NCBI GenBank assembly: GCA_937921935.1
Contig: CAKZWQ010000043.1
Coordinates: forward strand, 1 to 40,567
Length of the DNA stretch: 40,567 bases
Direction of reading: 5' to 3'
From: an uncultured Gammaproteobacteria bacterium
Lineage (GTDB): Bacteria; Pseudomonadota; Gammaproteobacteria; Steroidobacterales; GCA-2729495
How positions within the stretch are numbered: the stretch's first letter is position 1; every line of letters begins with the position of its first letter. The translations under genes were made by a program, and so were the position numbers. The notes beneath the pieces were generated by a model. It had not been told where the DNA came from and ran no database searches. It was given only the letters and a program-made list of their open reading frames with translations. This document shows positions 8,111 through 15,700 of the stretch, piece by piece.

Positions 8111-8515
8111 TCAGTCCGGCACCACCATAAAGGTAGCTTCCGCTTCCGCGACCTTTTCATTGCCGTTCAGGGCAAAGCCTGACAGTACCGCCAGTTTGCC
8201 CTTGCGCTTGAGCAGGTGGCCTTCCAGTTCCAGGTGCGTACCAACGGCCACCGGCTTGCGAAAACGAATTTCGCACTTCGCCGTATGCGCACGCTCGCCC
8301 TGCAGGAACAGCCAGTTCGCCATGACATCATCCAGCACGCTGAACAGAATCCCGCCGTGGCACTGCTGATCGTAGCCACAGTGATCGGATCCGGGTGTGA
8401 ACGCAGCGCGGCAGATGTCACCGTCCATACGATAGGCGATCTGCAGGCCGGTGGGATTGTCCGGCCCACAGACAAAACACTTGTTGGCATCGGGACGTCC
8501 CCGGGCTTCGCTCAT
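8111..8515 (-). CDS. PaaI-like hotdog thioesterase
   Basis: A 134-residue protein with a single hotdog fold: CFVCGPDNPTGLQIAYRMDG, then HCGYDQQCHGGILFSVLDDVMANWLF (the GG-I/L-aspartate signature with the long central helix), then EIRFRKPVAVG and a terminal beta strand. This family hydrolyses acyl-CoA thioesters; the substrate cannot be read from sequence. The open frame extends 15 codons upstream, but ATG 8515 is chosen because AGGAG lies 6 bases ahead of it. It diverges from the HIT gene across 74 bp. Confidence 0.85.
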   Translation of the reverse strand: MSEARGRPDANKCFVCGPDNPTGLQIAYRMDGDICRAAFTPGSDHCGYDQQCHGGILFSVLDDVMANWLFLQGERAHTAKCEIRFRKPVAVGTHLELEGHLLKRKGKLAVLSGFALNGNEKVAEAEATFMVVPD

Positions 8516-8589
8516 ACTTTGCTCCTGCTGAGGATTCGTTGCGCGCCGCAGCGGCATCACGCATTCTAAGTGACCGGACGGGAGGGGAC

Positions 8590-9021
8590 ATGGCCTACGA
8601 CCAGAACAATATATTTGCCAGGATCCTGCGCGGGGAAATACCGGCCCACAAGGTCTATGAGGATGATGCCACCCTGGCCATCATGGACGTGATGCCCCAG
8701 GCAGAAGGTCATACCCTCGTGCTGCCGAAAAAGGCGGCTGAGAATATATTCGATCTGGATGAAGCCACCATGACGGCCCTGATGAACGCGGCCCAGACAG
8801 TCGGGGCAGCGGTGCGGACGGCCTTCTCGGCAGACGGGATTCGGCTGATGCAGCTCAATGGTTCAGCGGCGGGTCAGTCGGTGTTTCATTTTCATATTCA
8901 CATTATTCCCTGCCACGAAGGCCGCAGCCTGGGGCGTCACGCCAGCGGGATGGCGGACGATCAGGTGCTGGCCGAGCACGCCGAGCGAATTCGGGCTGCC
9001 CTGGACAAAGCGCTGGCATGA
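8590..9021 (+). CDS. HIT-family nucleotide hydrolase/transferase
   Basis: A 143-residue protein of the Hint-like histidine-triad branch: NIFARILRGEIPAHKVYEDD at the N-terminus, the VMPQAEGHTLVLPK strand, and the triad HFHIHIIP near residues 101-108. Such enzymes cleave purine nucleoside phosphoramidates or acyl adenylates. The frame is open 17 codons further upstream, but ATG 8590 follows GGAGGGGAC and matches the family start. Its stop overlaps an ATG of the next frame by ATGA. Confidence 0.93.
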   Translation: MAYDQNNIFARILRGEIPAHKVYEDDATLAIMDVMPQAEGHTLVLPKKAAENIFDLDEATMTALMNAAQTVGAAVRTAFSADGIRLMQLNGSAAGQSVFHFHIHIIPCHEGRSLGRHASGMADDQVLAEHAERIRAALDKALA

Positions 9022-9053
9022 ACACGAATAGTTTTCGCCTCAGGAGAAAGACG

Positions 9054-9602
9054 ATGGGCCGAGTGTTATTGCTGTGCTTTTTCTGCTTGCCCGGGCTGAG
9101 CCTGGCAGACGCCAACCAGGGCGAGATGGGCGGCTATCAACTGGGCCAGCAATATGCCATGGATGCAGCCACTCAATGGCAGGCGGAGAACGACAAGTCG
9201 GTAAAAATCGCCACCCAGCAAGGGATCAAGCCTGATGGCGTCGACAAAGTGTATGTCTATGCGTCGCCCGGCAGCCATACCATCGGCAAGATCATTTATC
9301 AGAATGCATACCCGGATCTGGACGCGGCGGCTGCGGCGGCCGAGGCCTACCGTGACCAGCTGCAGGCAGAGTATCCCGACTGGGATCGTCTGAAAGCACC
9401 GATTCCCATGGGCAAGGCCGGCGGCGCCATTGTCAGCCGCATGCAGAGCGGCGCTTATGCCCTGATTGTTTATTACAAGGCCGTTGACGACGCAGCACAG
9501 CTGGTTGTGGAGCTGGAATACGGCGGGTCATCGGCAGAAAAGAAGGCCTGGCGCAAACAGCTGAGAGAAGAAGCGACCGCTGCCGCCGCAACCACAGACT
9601 GA
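9054..9602 (+). CDS. exported protein of unknown function
   Basis: I do not recognise this 182-residue protein. From ATG 9054, preceded by AGGAG 7 bases upstream, it begins with a clear signal peptide (MGRVLLLCFFCLPGLSLA). An in-frame ATG at 9018 overlaps the HIT stop but would put 12 polar residues in front of the signal. The mature part contains GGYQLGQQYAMDAATQWQ, an alanine-rich helix (DLDAAAAAAEAYRDQLQ), two beta-like stretches (GGAIVSRMQSGAYALIVYY, AAQLVVELEYGG) and a charged C-terminal helix. It is probably a soluble periplasmic protein, and possibly co-transcribed with the HIT and membrane-protein genes. Confidence 0.7.
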   Translation: MGRVLLLCFFCLPGLSLADANQGEMGGYQLGQQYAMDAATQWQAENDKSVKIATQQGIKPDGVDKVYVYASPGSHTIGKIIYQNAYPDLDAAAAAAEAYRDQLQAEYPDWDRLKAPIPMGKAGGAIVSRMQSGAYALIVYYKAVDDAAQLVVELEYGGSSAEKKAWRKQLREEATAAAATTD

Positions 9603-9623
9603 CATGGCCTCCGCCGGATAATC

Positions 9624-10055
9624 ATGGCCAGCAACACCCTTAAAGAACAACTCAGTCGCCAGTCCCTGGCCCTGGTCAGCCTGCTGGTCGCCCTGACGGC
9701 GCTGGCCTATACCACCTGGCGCAATGAACTCACGGAAACGAATCGCAATATTCGCCGAGCCGGCTTTGAAATGATGGTGCATGTTGCCGAGCTGCAGCGC
9801 ATCGCCTACCTGGCGCATTTCGACCAGGACGAGGTCGGCGGCAACCCCCGCAAAGGCTGGGTGGAAGTTCTGGTCATCAAGGACCTGGCCGCCTTCATGC
9901 CGGTCGCCGAGCAGGTGCGCTCGGAAAAACTCTACACGGCCTGGAACGACAACTGGAGCGGGCTGGGGAAAGACGATCTGGCTATCGCCGCCATCGACGT
10001 GGCCATCAACGACCTGCGCATGGATATTGTGCGGATCCTGGACGACCTGGACTGA
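9624..10055 (+). CDS. single-pass membrane protein of unknown function
   Basis: A 143-residue protein, function not recognised. It has one N-terminal membrane helix (LALVSLLVALTALAYTTW, about residues 15-32), then a helical region (ETNRNIRRAGFEMMVHVAELQRIAYLAHFD) and a mixed C-terminal part ending in AINDLRMDIVRILDDLD. The N-terminus (MASNTLKEQLSRQS) is short and cytoplasmic by the positive-inside rule, so the bulk is probably periplasmic. It lies 21 bp after the preceding exported protein on the same strand, consistent with a small operon. Confidence 0.7.
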   Translation: MASNTLKEQLSRQSLALVSLLVALTALAYTTWRNELTETNRNIRRAGFEMMVHVAELQRIAYLAHFDQDEVGGNPRKGWVEVLVIKDLAAFMPVAEQVRSEKLYTAWNDNWSGLGKDDLAIAAIDVAINDLRMDIVRILDDLD

Positions 10056-10155
10056 CGGACAAAGCCTGGGCTGCGTCAGCTTCTCCAACCTCACCTGAAG
10101 GTCGTGACTTCCTTCGACCAGAACATCCGTCGCGGAGACAGCGCCGCCTGAGCGG

Positions 10156-11043
10156 TCAGCTCTGGCGTTCTTTATTAATCTTGATCACGTATTCCTCGTC
10201 GACCTCGGCAACCCCCTCTTCCTTCGCCCGCTTGATGATGCCTTTGAGCACCGTCTTGATGAAGGGCCGGGGCACACCCGTGAGCTGCTTGCATGCCTCG
10301 CGCGTGAACTGGACATTCTCCGGATCCAGTCGGTTGGCTTCGTAGAGAATCGATTCTTCTTTCGGACCCTTGTCCGTCGGCGTCGGGAACCAGAAGGGTC
10401 GTTTGATTTCAGTGAACCAGAATCTGGCACCATCGCGAAAGCCAAAGGTGATGGGCATGTTCGGCATCTTGTTGGTGCCTTGTTCTATATTTTTAGCCCA
10501 GGTTTCTTTCAGCAGAATGTTTTCGATATTAAGAATCAGGTATTCAGGTGTCTTGCCGTCGTCGCGAATGGGCTGATCCACATCCAGCTTGCATTCATAA
10601 ACCTGGAAGGCCTCCTTGAGAATCTTGGGAAAGCGCTGCCCATCCGAGGCCCGGCCCGGGGTCGGGCTATCGACCAGGGTATACGGGTTGTCCTGCATTT
10701 TTTCTTCGGTGGTCTGGCCGGGGTAACCCAGGCCGACGATCTTTTTCAGATCACGCTTGTTGAACTCCACGAAGTTCAACGCGCACTTCTGTGTGCGCTT
10801 GACGTTGAGATCCGTGTTGGAGCCCTGCCGACTGATAATCATCATGGTCCGCCCGCCGATTACTTCGAAGGGGAAAGTGAGCTGGTAAGGGCCAATGTTG
10901 GTTTCACCATCTTCACTGACCGTGGTAACCAGGGCGAAGGAAGACGGCCAGTAGGAACTGGCCTGATACCAGTTATCCCGCAGCGGACTGTCAACGAATG
11001 GCTCGTTGGTCGTGTCCTTGCGAAAGAAGTTGAAAATCCCCAT
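10156..11043 (-). CDS. flavin-reductase-like protein with PCP_red-like C-terminal domain
   Basis: A 295-residue protein. Residues about 20-190 resemble the split-barrel flavin reductase family (FMN binding): WPSSFALVTTVSEDGETNIG, then IGGRTMMIISRQGSNTDLN and ALNFVEF, although the family match is loose. The C-terminus, about residues 240-292 (FTREACKQLTGVPRPFI, then a lysine-rich helix and EEGVAEVDEEYV), follows the W..eA...L..vP..vR......E..A...g...It.e.v pattern of PCP_red, a domain otherwise known at the end of dark-operative protochlorophyllide reductase subunit B. No pigment gene is nearby. The actual substrate is unknown. It is a single gene, convergent with the membrane-protein gene and divergent from the small protein at 11293. 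Confidence 0.6.
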   Translation of the reverse strand: MGIFNFFRKDTTNEPFVDSPLRDNWYQASSYWPSSFALVTTVSEDGETNIGPYQLTFPFEVIGGRTMMIISRQGSNTDLNVKRTQKCALNFVEFNKRDLKKIVGLGYPGQTTEEKMQDNPYTLVDSPTPGRASDGQRFPKILKEAFQVYECKLDVDQPIRDDGKTPEYLILNIENILLKETWAKNIEQGTNKMPNMPITFGFRDGARFWFTEIKRPFWFPTPTDKGPKEESILYEANRLDPENVQFTREACKQLTGVPRPFIKTVLKGIIKRAKEEGVAEVDEEYVIKINKERQS

Positions 11044-11233
11044 ATCCAGCGACTCGTTCTGTTATCCCAGCGGCGCAGTCTATACGCCAAAACCGCTGTT
11101 TCGGCGGGCACTGGACGGCGGGTCCAAGTGACCATCCGACTGGCGGTATTGCAGGCCCTGGAAGCGTTAACACTCTGGGCGAAATCAGGCACATCGCGTC
11201 GCCGGGTCAACCGGGTAGCAAGGGCCAATTTGG

Positions 11234-11239
11234 TATAAT
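11234..11239 (+). promoter_or_regulatory. extended -10 promoter for the small protein at 11293
   Basis: TATAAT with TGG immediately before it (TTTGGTATAAT) makes a consensus extended -10. I see no good -35. Transcription would start near 11246 and leave a leader of roughly 45 bases containing GGAGGGAAG before the ATG. Confidence 0.5.
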
Positions 11240-11292
11240 TATGGGTAAGGATTATTCGCGGCCACCCGGCCGATCTACATGGAGGGAAGTGG

Positions 11293-11565
11293 ATGAATCG
11301 ACGTGATTTTGTGACGCGTTTTAGTGGCACCCTGGCCGCCGGCGGTGCCGCTGCTGCGACCGCTGCCGTTGCCTCGCGCGACAAAGCCGGCAACCTCGCC
11401 CAGGACGGCGTGGAATTTCTTAACCGGGAAATCAAAGCCCTGAACAAGCGTGTGGACAATATCGACGAGTCCCACAAACGCCTGTTTCGCGCCCTTGTGG
11501 TCGTCGCCAGTGTATCCACCGGCATGGACGTGCTGAATCTGCTGAAAGGCGACTTCTGGAGTTAG
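11293..11565 (+). CDS. small protein with twin-arginine-like N-terminus, unknown function
   Basis: A 90-residue protein I do not recognise. MNRRDFVTRFSGTLAAGGAAAATAAV resembles a Tat signal (RRDF plus an alanine/glycine hydrophobic run). A basic, heptad-like helix follows (FLNREIKALNKRVDNIDESHKRLFRALV, given here in two adjoining parts around residues 45-72) and then a second hydrophobic stretch (ALVVVASVSTGMDVLNLL). The strong Shine-Dalgarno GGAGGGAAG supports the start. Its TAG stop overlaps the stop of the convergent DUF190 gene by 4 bp. It could be a Tat-exported coiled-coil protein or a small membrane protein. Confidence 0.65.
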   Translation: MNRRDFVTRFSGTLAAGGAAAATAAVASRDKAGNLAQDGVEFLNREIKALNKRVDNIDESHKRLFRALVVVASVSTGMDVLNLLKGDFWS

Positions 11566-11897
11566 TCGCCGGCTTTACGGTAGAACTTCATCCGGACTTT
11601 TTCCACCGTCACCAGGCCTTGTTCCAGAGCCTGGTCGATGGTGTCCAGAAAACTTTCAATCTTGTCGGGCTGATCCACCATTTCAATGACCAGGGGCAAA
11701 TCCGTGGACAGGCGGATGACGCGCGCCGTGTGCAATCGGCCATCGGCGCCGAAACCTTGCAGGCCGCGCAACACGGTGGCACCGGATATGCCATGGGTGT
11801 GCGCAGCAGAGACCAGCCATTGATCCAGGGGCTCATCCTCGTAGCGATCCTGCTCACCGATATAGATACGCAGCAATAATCCATCGTCCAGCTTCAT
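11562..11897 (-). CDS. DUF190 family PII-like protein
   Basis: A 111-residue protein of DUF190: LLRIYIGEQDRYEDEPL at the N-terminus, HTHGISGATVLRGLQGFGADG in the middle, LPLVIEMVDQPDKIESFL and VTVEKVRM at the end. The fold is related to PII/CutA ferredoxin-like signalling proteins. DUF190 genes are frequently adjacent to crcB, as here (21 bp downstream), so a supporting role in fluoride or ion export is inferred. The open frame also offers TTG and GTG just upstream, but ATG 11897 gives the usual start (MKLDDG). Confidence 0.87.
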   Translation of the reverse strand: MKLDDGLLLRIYIGEQDRYEDEPLDQWLVSAAHTHGISGATVLRGLQGFGADGRLHTARVIRLSTDLPLVIEMVDQPDKIESFLDTIDQALEQGLVTVEKVRMKFYRKAGD

Positions 11898-11918
11898 CAC
11901 CAAGCCCCGTCCAAGTTC

Positions 11919-12302
11919 CTAAATAAAGCGCGCGGCCACATAACCGACGGCGGCCGCGCCCAATCCCAGCACCGTCTGCAATAACACGTTGATACCGGCC
12001 CGCAACAGGGCGCCCTCCTGGGCCAGCCCGAGGGTCTCGAAGGCAAAGGCCGAATAGGTCGTAAAGCCGCCCAGCAAGCCGATCATCAGGAACGCGCGCT
12101 GGCCGGGATCCAGGGCCTGGCGGTAATCGGCCAGGCCGCCAATCAGGCCAATCAGCAGGCAACCTGCAACATTCACTGTCAGGGTGCCGAGGGGGAACCC
12201 CGAGGCCGGCGTCAGGCGCTGCGCCCAGCCCGCCACGGCAAAGCGCAGCATAGAGCCAATGCAGCCACCCAGGCCCACCCACAGCAGAGTTCTTAGATCC
12301 AT
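11919..12302 (-). CDS. crcB: fluoride channel CrcB/Fluc
   Basis: A 127-residue inner-membrane protein with four hydrophobic helices that exports fluoride as an antiparallel dimer. Signatures are GGCIGSMLRFAVAGW near residues 12-26, TLTVNVAGCLLIG with the conserved Asn, and GGFTTYSAFAFET with the TTYS segment. It is translated with DUF190 (21 bp). I looked upstream for a fluoride riboswitch and found none: the gene starts only 25 bp after the yibQ stop, so it probably shares the yibQ-ctpA-envC transcript. Confidence 0.94.
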   Translation of the reverse strand: MDLRTLLWVGLGGCIGSMLRFAVAGWAQRLTPASGFPLGTLTVNVAGCLLIGLIGGLADYRQALDPGQRAFLMIGLLGGFTTYSAFAFETLGLAQEGALLRAGINVLLQTVLGLGAAAVGYVAARFI

Positions 12303-12327
12303 CAGGCTACGCGCCGCCTTGAGTCAC

Positions 12328-13089
12328 TCACTGGGAAGCGAGCATACGCTGGTCGCCGATGATCTCGCGGACGGCCACGAGCTCAATGCCTTCCGCCGCC
12401 AGCCGCGGTAATTCGCGTTCCAGTAGCGCCAGGGTAACGGGATAAGGATGACCGATTGCCACGGCGCTGCCCTGAGCGCGGGCAAGATTCTTCAGGCGTG
12501 AAAATTGTTCGGCCACGCGACGCGGATCCAGATCATCATCCAGAAACACATCTCGACGCGTAGCCGGCACACCGTATTCCACGGCCAGGCGCAAGGCGAC
12601 GCTGGCGGGCGTGGTGCGGCTGTCGACGAAAAACAATTTGCCGTTGCGATCCAGCTCACCCATCAACCAGCCCATGTGGCCGGGATGCTGAGTCAGCAAA
12701 CTTCCCATGTGCGTATTCACACCGGTTACGTAGGGCACGGAAGCCAGGTTCGCCGCGAATATCCGGTTGAGCTCAGCGTGGGTGTTATCCAGATTAATCT
12801 TGCCGATACCCATGGGTATGGCTCCCTGAACCGGCTGCAGAGGCAAATGCAGCAGGACTTCCTTGCCCGAGTCCCGGGCGATACCGGCAATGTAAGCGGC
12901 CGCGGGCGTGTGAGGAAGGATCGCGAAGGCGACGGGGCCGTCAAGCGCTGCAATTCTCTCGCCGGCGCTGCGCAGGTTGCCCAGGTCATCAATGATGATG
13001 GCAATTCGCGGCCCGGCCACCGCGGCACCGGCAAGCAGGGCAAGAATCAGTGCGGCCAGTGACCGGTAAATGGCTCGCCCGCTAATCAT
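12328..13089 (-). CDS. yibQ: divergent polysaccharide deacetylase family protein (YibQ-like)
   Basis: A 253-residue exported protein with a signal peptide (SLAALILALLAGAAVAG, about residues 10-26). It has the NodB-like deacetylase barrel of the divergent YibQ family: RIAIIIDDLG at 28-37, FAILPHTP, VLLHLPLQP, THMGSLLTQ and FFVDSRTT. These members keep the metal-binding Asp and His positions, but no activity is proven to my knowledge. It is placed 14 bp after ctpA and follows envC, as in related genomes, suggesting a role in envelope or peptidoglycan remodelling. Confidence 0.9.
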   Translation of the reverse strand: MISGRAIYRSLAALILALLAGAAVAGPRIAIIIDDLGNLRSAGERIAALDGPVAFAILPHTPAAAYIAGIARDSGKEVLLHLPLQPVQGAIPMGIGKINLDNTHAELNRIFAANLASVPYVTGVNTHMGSLLTQHPGHMGWLMGELDRNGKLFFVDSRTTPASVALRLAVEYGVPATRRDVFLDDDLDPRRVAEQFSRLKNLARAQGSAVAIGHPYPVTLALLERELPRLAAEGIELVAVREIIGDQRMLASQ

Positions 13090-13103
13090 AGTGGGAGTGA
13101 CGT

Positions 13104-14363
13104 CTAGTCGACTTTGCTCTGCACTACCCGACCGCCGCGCAGAAACGCGAAGGCCTGGCGCAGCTGGCCGTCGGTCTGCAGCAGAGCGGCGCCGGCCTCG
13201 GTGCGGTGATGTGTGGCGGCCGCCAGCGCATCATCGATGCTGCTGTCCACCAGCGCCCGATCAGGCGTAATGCCCTCGCCCTGGATGGACAAGCCGGACG
13301 GCGTGTAATAACGGGAAGTCGTGATCTTGATAGCTCGACCGTTGGACAGGGGCATCACCGTCTGCACTGAGCCCTTACCGAAAGTCTGCTCACCGACGAT
13401 AAGGGCGCGATTATTGTCCTGCAGAGCACCGGCGACAATTTCTGACGCGGATGCCGACCCGGCATTGACCATGACCACAAGGGGGGCGCCGTTGAGCAAA
13501 TCTCCGGGGCGGGCATCATGGCGGAAATTCGATTCACGGCCGCGACCGCTTGCCGTCACGATAACGCCCTCATCCAGAAAGGCGTCGCTAATCTCGACGG
13601 CTGCTTCCAGCACGCCACCCGGATTGTTGCGCAGGTCGATCACCATGCCTTGCAGCTCTGTCGGGCTGGATCGCTTCAACTCTGCAACGGCCTTGCGCGC
13701 ATCTTTATAAGAGGTCTCACTGAAGTGAGTAATGCGCAGATAAGCCCAGCCCGGTTCCAGCAGCTCGGCGCGCACACTGCGCACCTGTACATGACCGCGA
13801 ATCAGGCGAAACTCGATGGGCTCAGGATCCAGGTCGCGGGCGACGGTCAACGTCACCCGGGTGCCGGGCTTGCCACGCATGCGATTGATGGTGTCACCGA
13901 TGCTGTCCCGCGCCACTTCTTCGCCATCAATACTCACAATGACGTCGCCGGCCTTAACGCCGGCCCGGTCGGCAGACGTCCCTTCAATAGGCGCGACCAC
14001 AACCACCTCGCCGTCGCGAACATTGACCTCCAGACCGACACCGGAATAATTGCCGGTGGTGCTGACGCGAACCTCTTCGTATTCCTCCGTGTCCAGGAAC
14101 TGCGAATGGGGGTCCAGGTCCGTGACCATGCCCCGCACTGCCGCCTCCATGAGCGCGCGGTCATCGACGGGCTCCACGTATTCCTGTTTAACCCGCTCCA
14201 GCACTTCGGCCAGCAAGCGGGCTTCATCCCACGGCAGGGATTCACGGCTCTGAACTTCCGGCGCTGCCTCACGCTGGGCAAGCACACCACTGCCCAGGGA
14301 CAGACTGAAGCCCAGGACGGTGCCCACGGCGAGCACCAGAAAACTTCGGAATTTCAGAGACAT
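13104..14363 (-). CDS. C-terminal processing protease CtpA, S41 family
   Basis: A 419-residue periplasmic serine protease. A signal anchor spans about residues 9-28, a PDZ domain about 95-175 (GVGLEVNVRDGEVVVVAPIE and AGVKAGDVIVSIDG), and the S41 core follows. The catalytic Ser-Lys pair fits GSASASEIVAGAL (S305) and GEQTFGKGSVQ (K330, Q334), with the 25-residue Ser-Lys spacing of E. coli Prc. It cleaves C-terminal tails of envelope proteins, often peptidoglycan hydrolases. The neighbouring envC (amidase activator) and yibQ support a cell-wall role. Start: ATG 14363 keeps the full signal. Confidence 0.95.
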   Translation of the reverse strand: MSLKFRSFLVLAVGTVLGFSLSLGSGVLAQREAAPEVQSRESLPWDEARLLAEVLERVKQEYVEPVDDRALMEAAVRGMVTDLDPHSQFLDTEEYEEVRVSTTGNYSGVGLEVNVRDGEVVVVAPIEGTSADRAGVKAGDVIVSIDGEEVARDSIGDTINRMRGKPGTRVTLTVARDLDPEPIEFRLIRGHVQVRSVRAELLEPGWAYLRITHFSETSYKDARKAVAELKRSSPTELQGMVIDLRNNPGGVLEAAVEISDAFLDEGVIVTASGRGRESNFRHDARPGDLLNGAPLVVMVNAGSASASEIVAGALQDNNRALIVGEQTFGKGSVQTVMPLSNGRAIKITTSRYYTPSGLSIQGEGITPDRALVDSSIDDALAAATHHRTEAGAALLQTDGQLRQAFAFLRGGRVVQSKVD

Positions 14364-14429
14364 CCGACGCCTAAAAACGCTGAATAAGGCAAAACCTTAG
14401 CACAAGCCGCCGGGCTGATACATGGACCA

Positions 14430-14447
14430 GGCGCCTGTTTGGGCGCC
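14430..14447. terminator. GC-rich hairpin between envC and ctpA
   Basis: GGCGCC-TGTTTG-GGCGCC forms a perfect 6-bp stem 37 bp beyond the envC stop. The flanking bases are not T-rich on either strand, so it is at best a weak or Rho-assisted terminator, or an mRNA-stabilising hairpin inside the envC-ctpA transcript. Confidence 0.3.
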
Positions 14448-14483
14448 CTGCGCCTTGGAAATTTAGCTTTACAAGTCATGGAC

Positions 14484-15623
14484 TTAGCGACGCAGCCAGG
14501 CCTTCGGATTAATTGGCTTGCCGTTCTTGCGGATCTCGAAATACAGGCCGGGCTCTGACTGGCCGCCGCTGTCACCAACATGGCCCAGGACCTCGCCCGG
14601 GACCACCCAGTCGCCGACCTCGCGAACCAGGTCCTGATTGTGGCCATACAGGGTCATATAGCCATCGCCATGCTCCAGAATCATCAGCAGGCCCATGCCG
14701 TTTAGCCAGTCTGCGAAAATGACTCGGCCGTTGTGCACAGCGCGCACCTCGGCTCCGGAGCTGGCCTTCAGCAAAGTGCCTTCCCAACGCAGCCGGCCGT
14801 CGGCGCGCGACTGGCCAAAGCTGTGCAATATCTTGCCATCCGTGGGCCAGGGCAGCTGGCCTTTTTCCTTACCGAAGGCCGCCGAGCCGGCCAGATCAAT
14901 CTCCGCCATCGCCAGGCGCAGTTCCTCCACCAAGGCCTGTAAATCGTCTGCCTGCTGAGTTAGCTGGGCAATTTCGCCCTGGCTGCCTTTGATCTGCTGG
15001 TCGAGGCGCGCGACCAGGGTGGCGCGCTCGGCCCTCGCCGCATCCAGTTCTGCCAGCTGCTCCCGCTGGCTGGCTTCCAGGGCCGCCAGGCGCTTCCCCT
15101 CCGCCGCAACAGCCAGGGCCGTCGCCGCCAGTTCCGCCAGGGTGTCGCGCACGCCATCGATAACACTGCTTCTTTGCTCAGTCAGATAGCCGTAATAGAC
15201 CAGCTGGCGACCTGCGTTGACCGGATCCTGCTGACTGAGCAGCAGGCGCAGCCACTCTTCGCGACCGTTCATGTACGCCAGGCGGATCTGCTGGGCCAGA
15301 GCGGCCTGCTCACCGGCCAATTCCTGCCGTCCCCGCTGTTCATCGGCCTGCAGCGCCTGCAGGCGCTTGCCGGTTTGCTGCACCTGGGCGGCCAGGGACT
15401 TGAGATCCTTGCGCGCTTTGGATGCTGCCAGCTCGGCCTTACGCAGGGCGCGCACTGATTTTCCCCGATCCGAGACTGAACGCTTGACCTGCTTCTCCAG
15501 CGCCCGGATGCGCTCGCGCACGCGATCCAGCTCGACTTCGGCCGTGGCGGCGTCGGGCTCCGCGCCGGCAGGCGCCGGGCAAAGACACAGGGCAATCAGC
15601 AGGAATACGACGGCAGGCTTCAT
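14484..15623 (-). CDS. envC: murein hydrolase activator EnvC
   Basis: A 379-residue periplasmic protein that activates amidases at the division septum. After a signal peptide (VVFLLIALCLCPAPAGA) come long coiled-coil segments rich in Arg, Gln and Leu (about residues 25-240) and a C-terminal LytM domain (about 258-379). The LytM domain is degenerate, as in EnvC. It retains HGDGYMTLYGHN, but the first zinc motif reads RWEGTLLKA without the usual HxGxD, and the HxH position reads LYFEIRKNG. It therefore activates rather than cuts. Upstream gene of ctpA and yibQ on the same strand. Confidence 0.94.
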   Translation of the reverse strand: MKPAVVFLLIALCLCPAPAGAEPDAATAEVELDRVRERIRALEKQVKRSVSDRGKSVRALRKAELAASKARKDLKSLAAQVQQTGKRLQALQADEQRGRQELAGEQAALAQQIRLAYMNGREEWLRLLLSQQDPVNAGRQLVYYGYLTEQRSSVIDGVRDTLAELAATALAVAAEGKRLAALEASQREQLAELDAARAERATLVARLDQQIKGSQGEIAQLTQQADDLQALVEELRLAMAEIDLAGSAAFGKEKGQLPWPTDGKILHSFGQSRADGRLRWEGTLLKASSGAEVRAVHNGRVIFADWLNGMGLLMILEHGDGYMTLYGHNQDLVREVGDWVVPGEVLGHVGDSGGQSEPGLYFEIRKNGKPINPKAWLRR

Positions 15624-15670
15624 CGGGGCGGCAGTGTAACGCGGACCGGCTGCTGCGATCGGCAGAAGGT

Positions 15671-15676
15671 TATAAT
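15671..15676 (+). promoter_or_regulatory. -10 element upstream of yibN-grxC-secB-gpsA
   Basis: A consensus TATAAT followed by a GC-rich discriminator, 25 bp before the yibN ATG. No convincing -35 is present at 16-18 bp. It lies in the divergent gap with envC and would drive the plus-strand operon. Confidence 0.45.
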
Positions 15677-15700
15677 CCGCGGCCCCCGAGGAGACTCCCG

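Noticed and set aside
10060..10155. Small gene or terminator between the membrane protein and the flavin-reductase-like gene
   Set aside because: About 100 bp with only a weak GGTCG/CGACC pairing and no T-run; nothing convincing.
12300..12330. Fluoride riboswitch upstream of crcB
   Set aside because: Only 25 bp separate yibQ and crcB, and the conserved riboswitch core is not present.
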